From Cercospora beticola (Eukaryota; Ascomycota; Dothideomycetes; Mycosphaerellales; Mycosphaerellaceae): a DNA stretch of 64,000 nucleotides. Numbering within the stretch: the first letter of the stretch is position 1; each line of letters begins with the position of its first letter. The position numbers and the translations under genes are program-made. The notes below the pieces were generated by a model. That model saw nothing but the letters and a program-made list of their open reading frames with translations. It did not search any database and was not told the origin of the DNA. This document shows, piece after piece, positions 31,646 through 41,370 of the stretch. Location: positions 2,790,001 to 2,854,000 of the forward strand of contig NC_088937.1 in the NCBI RefSeq assembly GCF_033473495.1, read 5' to 3'.

Positions 31646-33694
31646 CTAGTGCGTTTCTGCCCATTGCTTGTAGAATTCCAAACTCTCTGGATTCGCCACA
31701 CTGGTACTCGTTTTAATGTTCAAACCACAAAGGATCTGCTTAACAGACTTCTCGATCTTCTTGCCGTTCGTGGTTACGGGGATATCAGGACACTCATCGA
31801 CTACGCCCGGCACATGTCTCGCCGAAAGCTCTTTGCGGATAGTCGTCCTGATGCTTTCCACGAGATCCGCGTCGAGCGTTCCAATCTCTTTCAACTTCAG
31901 GAAAAGCACAACCGTCTCATCATCGTCCGTCTCTCGTCTCCTTCCAATCGCCAGCGCATCTTCCACTTTGTCAGGGAAGTGCTTCAGGAGGACATTGTAA
32001 AGCTCTGCTGAGCCGAACCGCACTCCGCTGGGTTTGAGAACTCCGTCTGATCGTCCAAGCATGATTAAACCACCTGTCTCTGGATTGAATCGAATGAAGT
32101 CGCCATGGTGCCACACCCCTTCGAACTCCTCAAAGTAGCTCGCTTTGTACTTGGCTTGTCCTTCATCGCCTTTCCAGAACATGACTGGCTGGCATGGGAA
32201 GGCTCTCGTGCAGACCAGATCTCCAGGCTCACCCGTCTGGGATACATCCTTGCCGCTATAATCCCAGGCTTGAATGGCCATTCCTAGACCCAAGACTTGT
32301 ATCTCCCCTGTGTATACAGGATGGAGTGGACAAGGTGCACCGAACAAGGAGATGATGTCCGTTCCTCCCGTGATCGATCCGAGGTTGATTGCTCCGAAGG
32401 CACGATATACGTATTGGAATGTGCTTGGTGCCAGTGGGGACCCCGTCGAGTATATTGCTTTGAGCGCCTTCAGAGTTACGCTCGCCTCACGAGGCATGAC
32501 ATTCCGCTGCTCGAGGACGGAGAGGTACTTCGCGCTGGTTCCGAACTGAGTAATGCCGACTTCATCGATCAGTTTGGGCATGGCATAATCGTCTTTGATG
32601 CTCTTTCCCTCTGAATCGCGGTACTGGAACGGACTGCCGTCATACAACACCAGTGTTGCTCCCGAAGCCAGACCAGATACCAGCCAGTGCCACATCATCC
32701 AAGTGCATGTCGTGAAGTAGAATAGTCGATCGCCCGGCCTGATGTCGGATTGTAGGATGTGCTCTTTCTTGTGCTGCAGCAACGTGCCGATCGCGCCATG
32801 TACAATGCATTTGGGTGCGCCTGTGGTACCACTCGAATATAAGATGTACACCGGTGTATCAGGATCTAGTTGCTCGAAGTGGAGTGACTTCAAGTCCGAC
32901 TCCTGCGATGCAAAGCTGTCGTATGTCTGGACTTTGGCCTTCAGATCGGTGTCGAGGCCTTCGATCTCACTTCCCATGGTTTGTACAGTATCGAACACCA
33001 CAACACCTTTCAGCGTTGGCAAACCCTCCATAATACCCTTCACCTTAGGCAGAACAGGATGTGTCTTGGCATTGTACATCACAGCGTTGTCAGTGAAGAG
33101 CAACACGGGCTCAATCTGTACCATTCGGTCGAGAACAGCACTGACGCCAGTGTCGGGGCTAACAGCGGTCCAAATAGCTCCCAAAGAGGTTGCAGCCAAA
33201 CTTGCCACGAGCGCATTGGTGTGATTTGCGACGTAGCCTCCCACGCGATCACCAGTTTTCAACCCAAGAGCTCTCATCCCACTTTGGCATTTCCGCACTC
33301 GTTCCCGTAGCTCTTTCCAGCTTACGTTCTCGCGTGTCGTCTCGGTAGCTGCAATCACGGCAGGGGCATTCTCATCCACATCTGGGACTGGAAAGAGCAG
33401 GTTCTCTGCAAAGTTGAGTTTCGCGCCTGGAAACCAAGCAGGCCGGGGATACATTGTGTCTTCTGATGAGACGACTTTTTCGTATGGAGCGGATGTGCGA
33501 ATCCCAACATAATGCCATATCTCTTCCCACGAGGCGGAAATATCCGTAATGCTCCATTGGTAAAGGTCGTTGTATGTCTGAAATGACTTGTTGTATTTCT
33601 TATTTACTTTCTGCAGGAAGTCGTAAAGTTTTGTGGTTTCGGGAGAAGCATGTTCCCAGAGCTTTTCAGCTTGGGGAGTCTTTGCGGTAGTCAT
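31646..33694 (-). CDS. Acetoacetyl-CoA synthetase (AMP-forming)
   Basis: This cytosolic enzyme activates acetoacetate with ATP and CoA to acetoacetyl-CoA, feeding sterol or fatty acid synthesis and allowing ketone body and leucine-carbon use. It is a single exon of 682 aa, normal for the family. The ANL-superfamily core shows the phosphate loop ILYSSGTTGAPKCIVHG at 284-300, GVWHHGDFIRFNPETGG and RSDGVLKPSGVR for the adenylate and hinge region, and VTTNGKKIE with the catalytic lysine. The family-specific N-terminus (WSITDISASWEEIWHYVGI, then PRPAWFPGAKLNFAENLL) sets it apart from acetyl-CoA synthetase. Its ATG lies 266 bp from the stop of the DUF1772 gene on the same strand. Confidence 0.96.
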   Translation of the reverse strand: MTTAKTPQAEKLWEHASPETTKLYDFLQKVNKKYNKSFQTYNDLYQWSITDISASWEEIWHYVGIRTSAPYEKVVSSEDTMYPRPAWFPGAKLNFAENLLFPVPDVDENAPAVIAATETTRENVSWKELRERVRKCQSGMRALGLKTGDRVGGYVANHTNALVASLAATSLGAIWTAVSPDTGVSAVLDRMVQIEPVLLFTDNAVMYNAKTHPVLPKVKGIMEGLPTLKGVVVFDTVQTMGSEIEGLDTDLKAKVQTYDSFASQESDLKSLHFEQLDPDTPVYILYSSGTTGAPKCIVHGAIGTLLQHKKEHILQSDIRPGDRLFYFTTCTWMMWHWLVSGLASGATLVLYDGSPFQYRDSEGKSIKDDYAMPKLIDEVGITQFGTSAKYLSVLEQRNVMPREASVTLKALKAIYSTGSPLAPSTFQYVYRAFGAINLGSITGGTDIISLFGAPCPLHPVYTGEIQVLGLGMAIQAWDYSGKDVSQTGEPGDLVCTRAFPCQPVMFWKGDEGQAKYKASYFEEFEGVWHHGDFIRFNPETGGLIMLGRSDGVLKPSGVRFGSAELYNVLLKHFPDKVEDALAIGRRRETDDDETVVLFLKLKEIGTLDADLVESIRTTIRKELSARHVPGVVDECPDIPVTTNGKKIEKSVKQILCGLNIKTSTSVANPESLEFYKQWAETH

Positions 33695-33960
33695 TATGGG
33701 CCAGTGTCCGGAGTCTAGTCAGCAGTTGCAGAGCTGCAATTTGGTTGATAGGGACAGAAGAAAGACAGGAGAAGCATGCCATTGCCGAAAATAACACTGC
33801 ATTGGAGTTCGCCGAGTAGGTGGGGTCGTTCACTCGAGCGGGGCCGCGCCTTCATTGGCACGGATCCGAGCCTCTAAGCCGAGCGTCCTCCTCCGTTTCT
33901 TTCCATTCTCAAATTTTGCTACGAACTTCACCCCGATGATCTCGCAATGACTGCGATATG

Positions 33961-34606
33961 CTACACAGAAGAGAATGTCGCCCACCCACTCGCAATCCCC
34001 GCCACCCCTCCGAGCGCCCACCGGAAGTCGTTCATCCACCTCCAATATAGGACCAGCTCCTTCATACTTGTCTTCTCTGCCCATCTCCTGCTCTTCTGTG
34101 TCCCTCCATGCTTATGCGCTGATGGCTTCCAGATTGTGGTTTCCGGCATACTGAAGTCCTCATCCTTGAGCAAGCTTTGCACTTTCCATTTGCAGGCCCC
34201 ATTGATTCCCGGCTCCATAATAAAGAACGTGATTGGCACAAGGATGCTGAATATCCCACCGGCTGCAAAGATGTAGGAAAACCTCTGCCAGGACTGTACA
34301 GGCGAGAGGTATGCGAGATAAGCGTTCGCTAGCGTACCCGGGAGGATGAGCGGCGGCACCCAGTAAGGACCCAGCTGGTATGCGTGTAACCACAATTTCG
34401 CCATGATCTTCTCGTTCGGTGCATGCGCTACAATCGGGTCCACTAGGATGAAAGAGTCTGGATCACGAAGACGGTCAGCTTACCACTTCGACATTTCCCC
34501 AGCTTGTGGACGTGGTACATTGAATGGTTACTCCTGCGAACAGAACGGGACAAACTATGCCTAGAAATCGTGCGGTGCCAAGCCATATCACTGCTGCGTC
34601 GAACAT
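33961..34606 (-). CDS. DUF1772 (anthrone oxygenase-like) membrane protein
   Basis: This is a small integral membrane protein of 194 aa. Exons are 34606-34519 and 34457-33961, with a 61-nt intron (GTACCA donor, CTGAC branch, CCAG acceptor). Splicing joins LFAGVTIQ to YSFILVDPIVAHAP, giving the family's first membrane helix followed by its Ser-Phe motif; later acceptors break the frame. Four hydrophobic segments are visible: FLGIVCPVLFAGVTI, YWVPPLILPGTLANAYLAYL, FSYIFAAGGIFSILVPITFFIM and a last one near WALGGVAGIASGWATF. A KDED-rich loop precedes the last helix. DUF1772 proteins include anthrone oxygenases of fungal anthraquinone clusters, but also many genes outside clusters. No PKS is nearby, so function is open. 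Confidence 0.8.
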
Positions 34607-35371
34607 TCCGCCTGATTGTGCTGGTTGGCACTTCTCGTGCGCAAAAGACGGGTGATGCAGCGAGGAAATGGTTTTACCAGCGCGAAAGCAAGTGGTATGC
34701 TAGCGGCTATATATGACTCGAATAGCTTTCGCTACGGTTTGAGCATGTCAACTTGACACCATTTCTGCGTTTCATTTGTCCTTCATACACCCTCTTAGAG
34801 TTCACTCCAATGAGTGTCAATGTGGCTGGCCAAGCTGTCGAATGAAACCTGGGAGGATTCTCAGCTCTGACTGTGGCGACTCCTGCCAACGCAGAACTGT
34901 GCATCCCTCTATGTAGCTGCAACAACGCGTACATCGTGTTGAATGTAGACTTGCAACAAGACACCAGAGACGGCTCTGACACTCATCAACGGCTTAGCTC
35001 CTTGCCATATGCCAAAACGTCCACTCCCGTCTTCATGACAGCATGCCTATCCAGCCTGGCGACTCAGAATGCTCAGAAACGTACATGATCCGAATGACGC
35101 CTTCAAGTCTAGTCAGGTCAGATGTAATATGACTTCACACTCATCGCATCGGCAGTGCCCACAGCTCTCAAGGCACGACTGACCCAGGTGGTTCGTGTAC
35201 GATAGACTCTGCCCGGTGCGTGCCATCCAATCGTGGAAAACACTTCCGCAACCAACTACCATCATGGCCAAGGGCAGCGCAAATCCTAGAGGGATCGCAA
35301 AACGATCTCAACCCACACAGGCCTTGAACGTTGTGCGAAGGTGTTTCACATTCACATGATGAATGTGAGGT
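34607..35371. other. Intergenic upstream of the DUF1772 gene
   Basis: This 765-bp stretch holds the DUF1772 promoter (see the TATA-like box) and, at 35346-35368, a perfect 9-bp inverted repeat (TCACATTCA, loop CATGA, TGAATGTGA) just past the tRNA terminator. No gene was seen. Confidence 0.45.
34707..34713 (-). promoter_or_regulatory. TATA-like box upstream of the DUF1772 gene
   Basis: On the minus strand TATATAG lies about 100 bp before the ATG at 34606. Position and sequence fit a core promoter element, but this is pattern-matching only. Confidence 0.3.
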
Positions 35372-35385
35372 AAAAAATCAAAAAA
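35372..35385 (-). terminator. RNA polymerase III terminator of tRNA-Ser
   Basis: On the minus strand two runs of six T, separated by GA, occur 41-54 nt past the 3' end of the tRNA. Such a double T-run is a normal Pol III stop. Confidence 0.7.
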
Positions 35386-35393
35386 GGATCTCA

Positions 35394-35417
35394 TATCTAG
35401 GTAGTTAATCCTAGATA
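35394..35417. repeat. 8-bp inverted repeat in the tRNA trailer
   Basis: TATCTAGG and CCTAGATA flank an 8-nt spacer. The repeat lies between the tRNA 3' end and the T-run terminator, so the trailer RNA could fold into a hairpin. Confidence 0.7.
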
Positions 35418-35425
35418 GACGACGA

Positions 35426-35506
35426 CGACGAAGGCAGGATTCGAACCTACGCCCCCGAAGGGAATTGATTTCTAGTCAATCGCAGTAACCACTTTGCTAC
35501 TTCGCC
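35426..35506 (-). tRNA. tRNA-Ser (anticodon AGA)
   Basis: This 81-nt class II tRNA lies on the minus strand. The acceptor stem GGCGAAG pairs with CTTCGTC (one G-U), with discriminator G. The D stem GCA/TGC has the loop AAGTGGTTAC. The anticodon stem ATTGA/TCAAT has loop CTAGAAA, so the anticodon is AGA (codon UCU, read with inosine also as UCC/UCA). A long variable arm CCC-TTCG-GGG, diagnostic for Ser or Leu, is present. The T arm GTAGG/CCTGC has loop TTCGAAT. No intron. Box B (GGTTCGAATCC) is perfect. Confidence 0.95.
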
Positions 35507-36989
35507 GATGATAGGGTGAAGTTTATGTTGGTATATGTTTGTGTGAACAATTTTCACCACCTTCGGCCCGAGCGTGGAGGGCCCGAGCCGATATCGCTCC
35601 CTCTGTCTCTTGACGAGTAGGATATCGTGACCAGGCCGGGTCATGCAGTGTGGCGCAAGACGAGGGGGTCTCGTAATGGGTAGTGGTCGATGTCGTAGTC
35701 GAAGGGCACAACGAAGGTTGAACGCCGGTCGAAAGTAGTTGGCCTAGCAAGTGCGTGGCCTGAGGCTTCGTTCCCTGCGCCCTGCCCTTCTTTCTCCGGT
35801 GGCATCTCACTGCTGTGCAGTGCAGCCTTGATCATCTGAAAAGACGACTCTTTGCTGATACCGTTTCTGAATCACCAGCTGTTTTTCAGAAAGACTTCAC
35901 AACACCAACACCACTCCACGTTTACCCACATGGAGTGAACATGGAGGCCACGCGAAGTACGGAGATGCAGCATGGCCGTCAAGGATGTCTGTCACCGTTG
36001 CCGACCAAGTGGAACTTAGCAAATGACAGTGCCAGAATGACTCCGTGCCATCAAGTCACGGCCCAGAACATGCCTTTTGCAAGCGTGCTCCTGCCTCTCC
36101 AGATCGGACGGCAACCCCAGCATCGCGAAGCTCGAAAGGCTTGGAACGAGAATGTACCGTAGCAGACACGCACGCATGACTACGTTGACACGAGGATGGT
36201 GGCGGCAGCTACCTCAATTCACCGCACACGAAACCTGCAGCTCAATGGACGCACGGCAAGCCACCCACCGACTCAAGACGTAGTCCAAGACATTCGCCAA
36301 CGCTTCTATGCGCCACGGCACAGCTTGAGCTCGATAAGCTGCCGTCTTGTTTTCGCCGGGCCGGCTTGGTACTGCGATTCAGACGCGCTCAAGGAAAAGC
36401 GGTATTCCACGGCATGAAAAAGCCACTCGCTATTGGCTACTCAAAGCTGGAGACCCCGTGGCGGATGCGAAGTGTGCCCTCGCTTCATGCGAATCCCCAC
36501 AATGCAACCGTCACAGTTCTGCCCTAGCGGTGACTAGGGCGCTGTGTGCCTGCGAAAGTCTGTCAAATGATTGAGCCTGAAGGTTCGTGGCGCAGAGACG
36601 TCCACTGGTACGGAGATAGCTGCTGCCAGCTTGAGCAGTGCTAAAGCCCTTGGTTCTGCACTTCCAGACATGTCTCGACACACTCGAATTGCATCTTGTT
36701 CCTCGCTTGTTATCGCTGGCCAAGAGGAAGTGCGTCTTGGCTGAGAGCTTGAGAGGTGAGTAAGCTTTTGGCATTTTCGGTCGCAGGCACATCCAGATCA
36801 TATCGAACACGCAAGATCTGGTCGGGCAGAAGTGGCATGCTGTATGTGTCGCACTTCGACCATTACATGAATGTCGATGAGCTCGTGTTGAGAACATCTG
36901 GGGACAACTTACACACCAGCATGAGGCTGAGCTACAGAACATCTGGCTGACCTCCTCGTCATAGGGTACACGCCTTCTAACGGCCCATC
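35507..36989. other. Intergenic, nothing convincing
   Basis: This 1.48-kb stretch between the tRNA and the Jen-type transporter holds the transporter promoter. Frames up to 143 codons (minus strand, 36942-36511) are Cys/Ser/Arg-rich and without motifs. Confidence 0.4.
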
Positions 36990-38575
36990 ATGTCTGGCAA
37001 AGATTATGGCGTCGATCACGCGATCGAACGCGAAGAGATCAGAGCACAACACACGCACACAACAGATAACATGTCGGTCGGAAGGTATTTTGCAACCCGT
37101 TTCAGCACGCTGAAACCGCCGATGGACAAACTCGAGAACCCGATCACCCTCCTACGAATGCTGAATGGGAAACAATGGCTGTTCTTCCTATGTTCATTCA
37201 TCGCGTGGACCTGGGATGCTTTCGACTTCTTCACAGTATCATTGACAGTGTCAAACCTGGCGGAGCAATTCGACAAGTCGAAGAAGGACATCACCTGGGG
37301 CATCACACTCGTGCTCATGTTTCGAAGTGTGGGCGCTATTGCCTTCGGCCTGGCATCTGATAGATATGGGAGGAAATGGCCATTTGTGGTGAACAACCTG
37401 CTCTTCATCGCTCTCGAAATTGGCACAGGATTTTGCAACACCTACGACCAATTCCTTGCCGTTCGGGCCCTGTTCGGCATCGCAATGGGAGGTCTCTATG
37501 GTAATGTTGCAGCAACAGCTCTGGAGGACTGCCCCGAGAAAGCGCGAGGTATTATTTCTGGTATGCTTCAGCAAGGTTACGCGTTCGGATACCTGCTCGC
37601 CACAGTCTTTGCCCGAGCTCTGGTGGATACGACGCCCCATGGATGGCGCCCACTGTTCTGGTTCGGCGGTGCTGTTCCCGTGCTCATCATCGCGTTCAGA
37701 CTGTGTCTCGGAGAGACCGAAGCGTACGAGGAGCGTCAGCGAATTCGAGAAGGCAACGACAATGCTGGAAAGACGTTCATCAAAGAGGGCCAAGTCGCAC
37801 TCAAGAAGCATTGGATGCTGCTCATTTATATGGTTCTCTTGATGGCGGGATTCAACTTCATGTCGCATGGTTCGCAGGATCTTTACCCTACAATGCTGGA
37901 GAACCAGTACAACTTCTCGGCGAACGCTGTCACTGTTACCCAAGTCGTTGCAAATCTGGGCGCCATCACTGGTGGCACGACGATCGGCTACCTGTCGCAA
38001 ACTTTTGGACGAAGGTTTAGTATCATCTTCATCAGCATTGTTGGTGGTGCTTTGCTGTACCCATACAGCTTCGTGCCAAATGAGAGAATCATGGCTGCGG
38101 CATTCTTCGAGCAATTCTGTGTTCAAGGTGCTTGGGGAGTTATCCCAATCCATCTGATGGAACTGTCTCCCGGGTCTTTGAGGGCGTTCGTGGTTGGTAC
38201 CTCGTACCAGCTCGGTAACCTGGTTTCCTCCGCTTCTAGCACAATCGAAGCGACCATCGGAGAGAGGTTCCCCCTGGAGCCAAAGATTGTGGATGGCAAG
38301 TCCGTCTCCCGCTACGAGTACGGCAAGGTGGTACGTTTGAGAATCTTGCACTGCCTCGAGACGCTCACGCTGACTTCTCTCAGATCTGTATCTTCATGGC
38401 CTGCGTGTACGTCTATGTCATCGTTTTGACGTTCCTGGGTCCCGAGATGAAAGGTCGCTCCATGTCAGCTAGCAACGACGAGGACTTTGCTGAAGCTGCT
38501 GGTACTGTCGGGATTGTGCAGGAGGGCAAGGATTATCGGTACGGTTCTGATGCTAGTGACCACCAGAAGGTGTAG
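36990..38575 (+). CDS. JEN1: Carboxylic acid transporter, MFS, Jen1 type
   Basis: This plasma-membrane proton symporter is for lactate, pyruvate or related short carboxylates. Exons are 36990-38330 and 38384-38575 (53-nt intron, GTACGT donor), giving 510 aa. The spliced end reads KV-ICIFMACVYVYVIVLTFLGPEMKG. Twelve membrane helices fit the hydrophobic pattern, and the MFS loop DRYGRKWP is present. The Jen signature N-x-x-S-H-x-S-Q-D-x-x-x-T is met exactly by NFMSHGSQDLYPT at about 289-301; this motif is known to affect transport activity and affinity in yeast Jen1. The N-terminus is a long hydrophilic cytosolic tail with THTTDN. In yeasts these genes are glucose-repressed; I saw no recognisable regulatory motif upstream. 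Confidence 0.9.
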
Positions 38576-38874
38576 GCGTGCTACACATCGAGACGTGACA
38601 TTGAGCCATGATTGATAGCACATTTGAGCGTTTTATGAATACATGACTTACTCTCCGGCCCATCCGCGCTCACAGAAATGTTGTGACCAAGTGGCTGTTG
38701 ACGTTGTGAGATGTTTGGGCGCTGAATCGCCGAAGACCCTGGACAACTGGCCTTGACATTTGACGCAACGTATTGAGATCCCGAAATAAATGTGATCCCG
38801 CCTTCTGCCCTCCACTTGCACAAACACCTCGACAACACCCGCGCTCCAACGTGACTTGGCCTGATACACTCGAC

Positions 38875-40260
38875 ATGTATCACCACAACACGGCGCAGCC
38901 GCCTCCGGGCGCCAATATGGGCCCTGCTCCCGCACAGGCGCAGACTGCACAGGCTGAGGGCGAACCACAAGGCCAGCAACAGCAAGGCCCGCCGCAAGGT
39001 CCGCCGCAAGGACAACCGATGCGACCACCGCAAGCTCCGTTCCAGTTGGCGCCAGGTCAACAGCCCACGCCCGAGCAGATTCAGATGATTCAGCAACAAA
39101 TCGCTGCCGAGGCGGAGAAGCACGGCTTGACGGTGCCCGAATACGTCGAGCGCATGAAAGCCCAGATGATGGCACAGGCACGCATGCAGGCACAGCAACA
39201 GCAGCAGCAGCAGGGCGGACAACCACCACAATCAGAGGCAGAGCAGCGACATAGACAAGGGCCACAAGGCGCACAGCCAGGACAGCAAGTTCCTATTCAG
39301 CCTGGTCCACCGAAGCCAGAGGCAATTGCCATGGCTACCTTTTTGCAGTCGCAGGATCTGAAGAATCGCACGTGCATCTTCAACGAGCAGAGGAAGGACA
39401 TGTTCAAAGTCAAGCGTGCGATTCGCGCGATCCAGAGCGAGGCGTACCAGAAGGCTCGTAAGAAGAACCCTCTGCTGCCCGAGGTCAAGGATCGTGTGAC
39501 TGCCGAGAATGCCTTCAAGCTGCTTCCACTGTCACTCCTTGCCCTCCGCGTATCTAAAGTCGACGAGAATGCTGGTCACGAAGGTCACAACCATGCAAAG
39601 AAGAAGCGAGTCAAGGGACTGTGGACAGTCAAGGTTGAGCCACAACAGGAAGCTGCCGATGAGTACTACTACGTCTGGCTGTATCAGAGCACTGCCGCCC
39701 AGTGGAAGAACAAGCTCTATGCTGCTCTTGCGCTCATCGGTATCCTCGCTGTCGTCTTCTTTCCAGTCTGGCCCTACACGTTGCGCATTGGTGTCTGGTA
39801 CCTTAGTATGGGAATGCTGGGTCTGCTTGGTCTCTTCTTCGGCATGGCGATTTTCCGGCTAATCCTCTTCCTGATCACATTCTTCACTGTCAAGCCTGGT
39901 CTCTGGCTGTACCCGAATCTCTTCGAGGATGTTGGTTTCTTCGACTCGTTCCGACCGGTCTGGGCATGGCATGAGAGTGAGAAGGATATGAAGAAGCGAA
40001 AGAAGGCGGAGCGGACAGCAAAGAAGGCACGCAGAGAAGCTAGAGCGCGTGGTGAGCTGCCACCGTCTAGCAAGAAGAGCAAGCAGAAACAAGTCGAGGC
40101 AAATGCACAGGCAGCGCCTGCAGTGCCAGAGCCTGCTCAGGGGGTGGTGGAAGCGACACAAACCGCTGCCACAGGCGCTGAATCTGCGCCGGCTGAGGGA
40201 CTGCAGCAGAGGCATGTGCAGCCGAGGGTTGCGAGCGTGGAAGAGGATGAAGAAGAGTAG
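38875..40260 (+). CDS. SEC62: ER protein translocation subunit Sec62
   Basis: This is an ER membrane protein of the Sec62/63 complex for post-translational import. It is a single exon of 461 aa, starting at the ATG at 38875; the upstream in-frame extension is unlike the family. The N-terminal 140 residues are Gln/Pro-rich with a QQQQQQQ run (about 39196-39216) and are presumably disordered, longer than in yeast. The Sec62 domain follows: AMATFLQSQDLKNRTCIFNEQRKDMFKVKRAIRAI, then LLPLSLLALRVSK. Two membrane helices are at about 283-300 and 306-343 (LYAALALIGILAVVFFPVWP, then WYLSMGMLGLLGLFFGMAIFRL). A lysine-rich cytosolic tail (KDMKKRKKAERTAKKARREARARGE) ends in an acidic EEDEEE, the type of tail that binds Sec63. 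Confidence 0.95.
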   Translation: MYHHNTAQPPPGANMGPAPAQAQTAQAEGEPQGQQQQGPPQGPPQGQPMRPPQAPFQLAPGQQPTPEQIQMIQQQIAAEAEKHGLTVPEYVERMKAQMMAQARMQAQQQQQQQGGQPPQSEAEQRHRQGPQGAQPGQQVPIQPGPPKPEAIAMATFLQSQDLKNRTCIFNEQRKDMFKVKRAIRAIQSEAYQKARKKNPLLPEVKDRVTAENAFKLLPLSLLALRVSKVDENAGHEGHNHAKKKRVKGLWTVKVEPQQEAADEYYYVWLYQSTAAQWKNKLYAALALIGILAVVFFPVWPYTLRIGVWYLSMGMLGLLGLFFGMAIFRLILFLITFFTVKPGLWLYPNLFEDVGFFDSFRPVWAWHESEKDMKKRKKAERTAKKARREARARGELPPSSKKSKQKQVEANAQAAPAVPEPAQGVVEATQTAATGAESAPAEGLQQRHVQPRVASVEEDEEE

Positions 40261-40438
40261 CATAATTTTGGCACAGCGACGGCGTTAATGGTTACGAAGG
40301 ACTTTTTCAGCGGCAGGAGATGTATCACACGACACGGCGCTATCACGATTCTTGTGTTGTCGTTTGATAGTTCAACCCCAACTTCAGCGATTGGCAGACA
40401 TAACTTTGGTATGTTGATACGCGAGCATAATGCACTCG

Positions 40439-41050
40439 TCAAGCAAGACTCAGTTTGCATTTCAGTCTGTCGAAAATTACATGCGCTTTTGCTACCACCT
40501 GATCAGTGTTCATTTTCGGCAACTTGATGACATCCAGGTCTCCCTCCCATGCCTTGTACTCAGACACATCTTTAACAACCTTGGTCGAAACAGTAGGAAA
40601 GAATCTCGTGGGCTCCTCATACTCGTACACCATTGTGAACTTGCCATTGCTGACAGTACCATCGGGCAATTTCACCCCAGCAGGGCAAGCTGTGAAGGTA
40701 TGCGGAACGCCTCCAACCGTGTCGACAAGACTTCCTGGTGCTACAGCATAGTACTCCCCCGCTATCTCCAGCGGTGCTACGCCGTTTAGAACCATAATAC
40801 GTTCGTCCACAAGACGCGTCTGGTCTGATGACATGTGGATATGTCGAGGTAGCCTGTAGTCTGTCGTGAATTCGATGAATCCTAGCTGCCCGCGAAAACC
40901 ACGCTCGTTGGAAGGTGAGAGTTCGTGCATTGTGAGGTCGATATCATCGAAGGGCTTCTTGATGTTTGCGCCTGAGCCGTGAGTGATGCGGCTACCGTGG
41001 GAGAAGGTATAGCCGACATCATCAGTGTTTTGGCTCGCTGCGGCTGACAT
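40439..41050 (-). CDS. Cupin-domain protein
   Basis: This is a 203-aa single-exon protein with a double-stranded beta-helix cupin core. The ATG at 41050 is the first in the frame. The cupin 1 motif is DYRLPRHIHMSSDQTRLVDERIMVLNG (His-x-His plus a downstream Glu), and the second half shows G-x-P-H-T-F (GGVPHTFTACPAG). These residues would bind a metal. The overall length and layout match small fungal RmlC-like cupins of unknown substrate. The C-terminus (STKVVKDVSEYKAWEGDLDVIKLPKM) is helical. It is divergent from the thiolase across 320 bp. An overlapping frame (40882-41229, minus) starts with MARNGIAVHVGKWTGETC, which looks protein-like and could be a missed upstream exon, but I found no clean splice. 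Confidence 0.8.
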   Translation of the reverse strand: MSAAASQNTDDVGYTFSHGSRITHGSGANIKKPFDDIDLTMHELSPSNERGFRGQLGFIEFTTDYRLPRHIHMSSDQTRLVDERIMVLNGVAPLEIAGEYYAVAPGSLVDTVGGVPHTFTACPAGVKLPDGTVSNGKFTMVYEYEEPTRFFPTVSTKVVKDVSEYKAWEGDLDVIKLPKMNTDQVVAKAHVIFDRLKCKLSLA

Positions 41051-41370
41051 GCGGGCCAAGACAGTTCTTGCAATGCTACGATGTAAGCAGGCTTGTGGTC
41101 CGCGCGGCTGTCGAGAAGTTGTCTTTCTGCCTCGGCCGGGGGTTGTTCGGTAGGTGAATTAAGAGTGTTTTGTGAGCAGGTCTCGCCGGTCCACTTGCCG
41201 ACATGGACTGCGATGCCGTTCCTAGCCATGAAAGAGCCTCGGCAAGATCAGAAGCAGTCTAGGGATCACTCAACCCCGAAGTCTATTTCACTTTCTGCGA
41301 TCGACATTTACATTTCTCGCGACTGAACTCCTCGCCTTTCCTCCACTCATACCTCTGGAAATACTCAAAA
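41051..41370. promoter_or_regulatory. Divergent promoter, cupin / thiolase
   Basis: These 320 bp lie between the two starts. No recognisable oleate- or CCTCGG-type fatty-acid element was found in a read-through, although CTCGGCC occurs at about 41126. Confidence 0.35.

Noticed and set aside
37251..38351. 366-codon frame antisense to the Jen-type transporter
   Set aside because: The sense strand has full MFS and Jen signatures; the antisense is a shadow.
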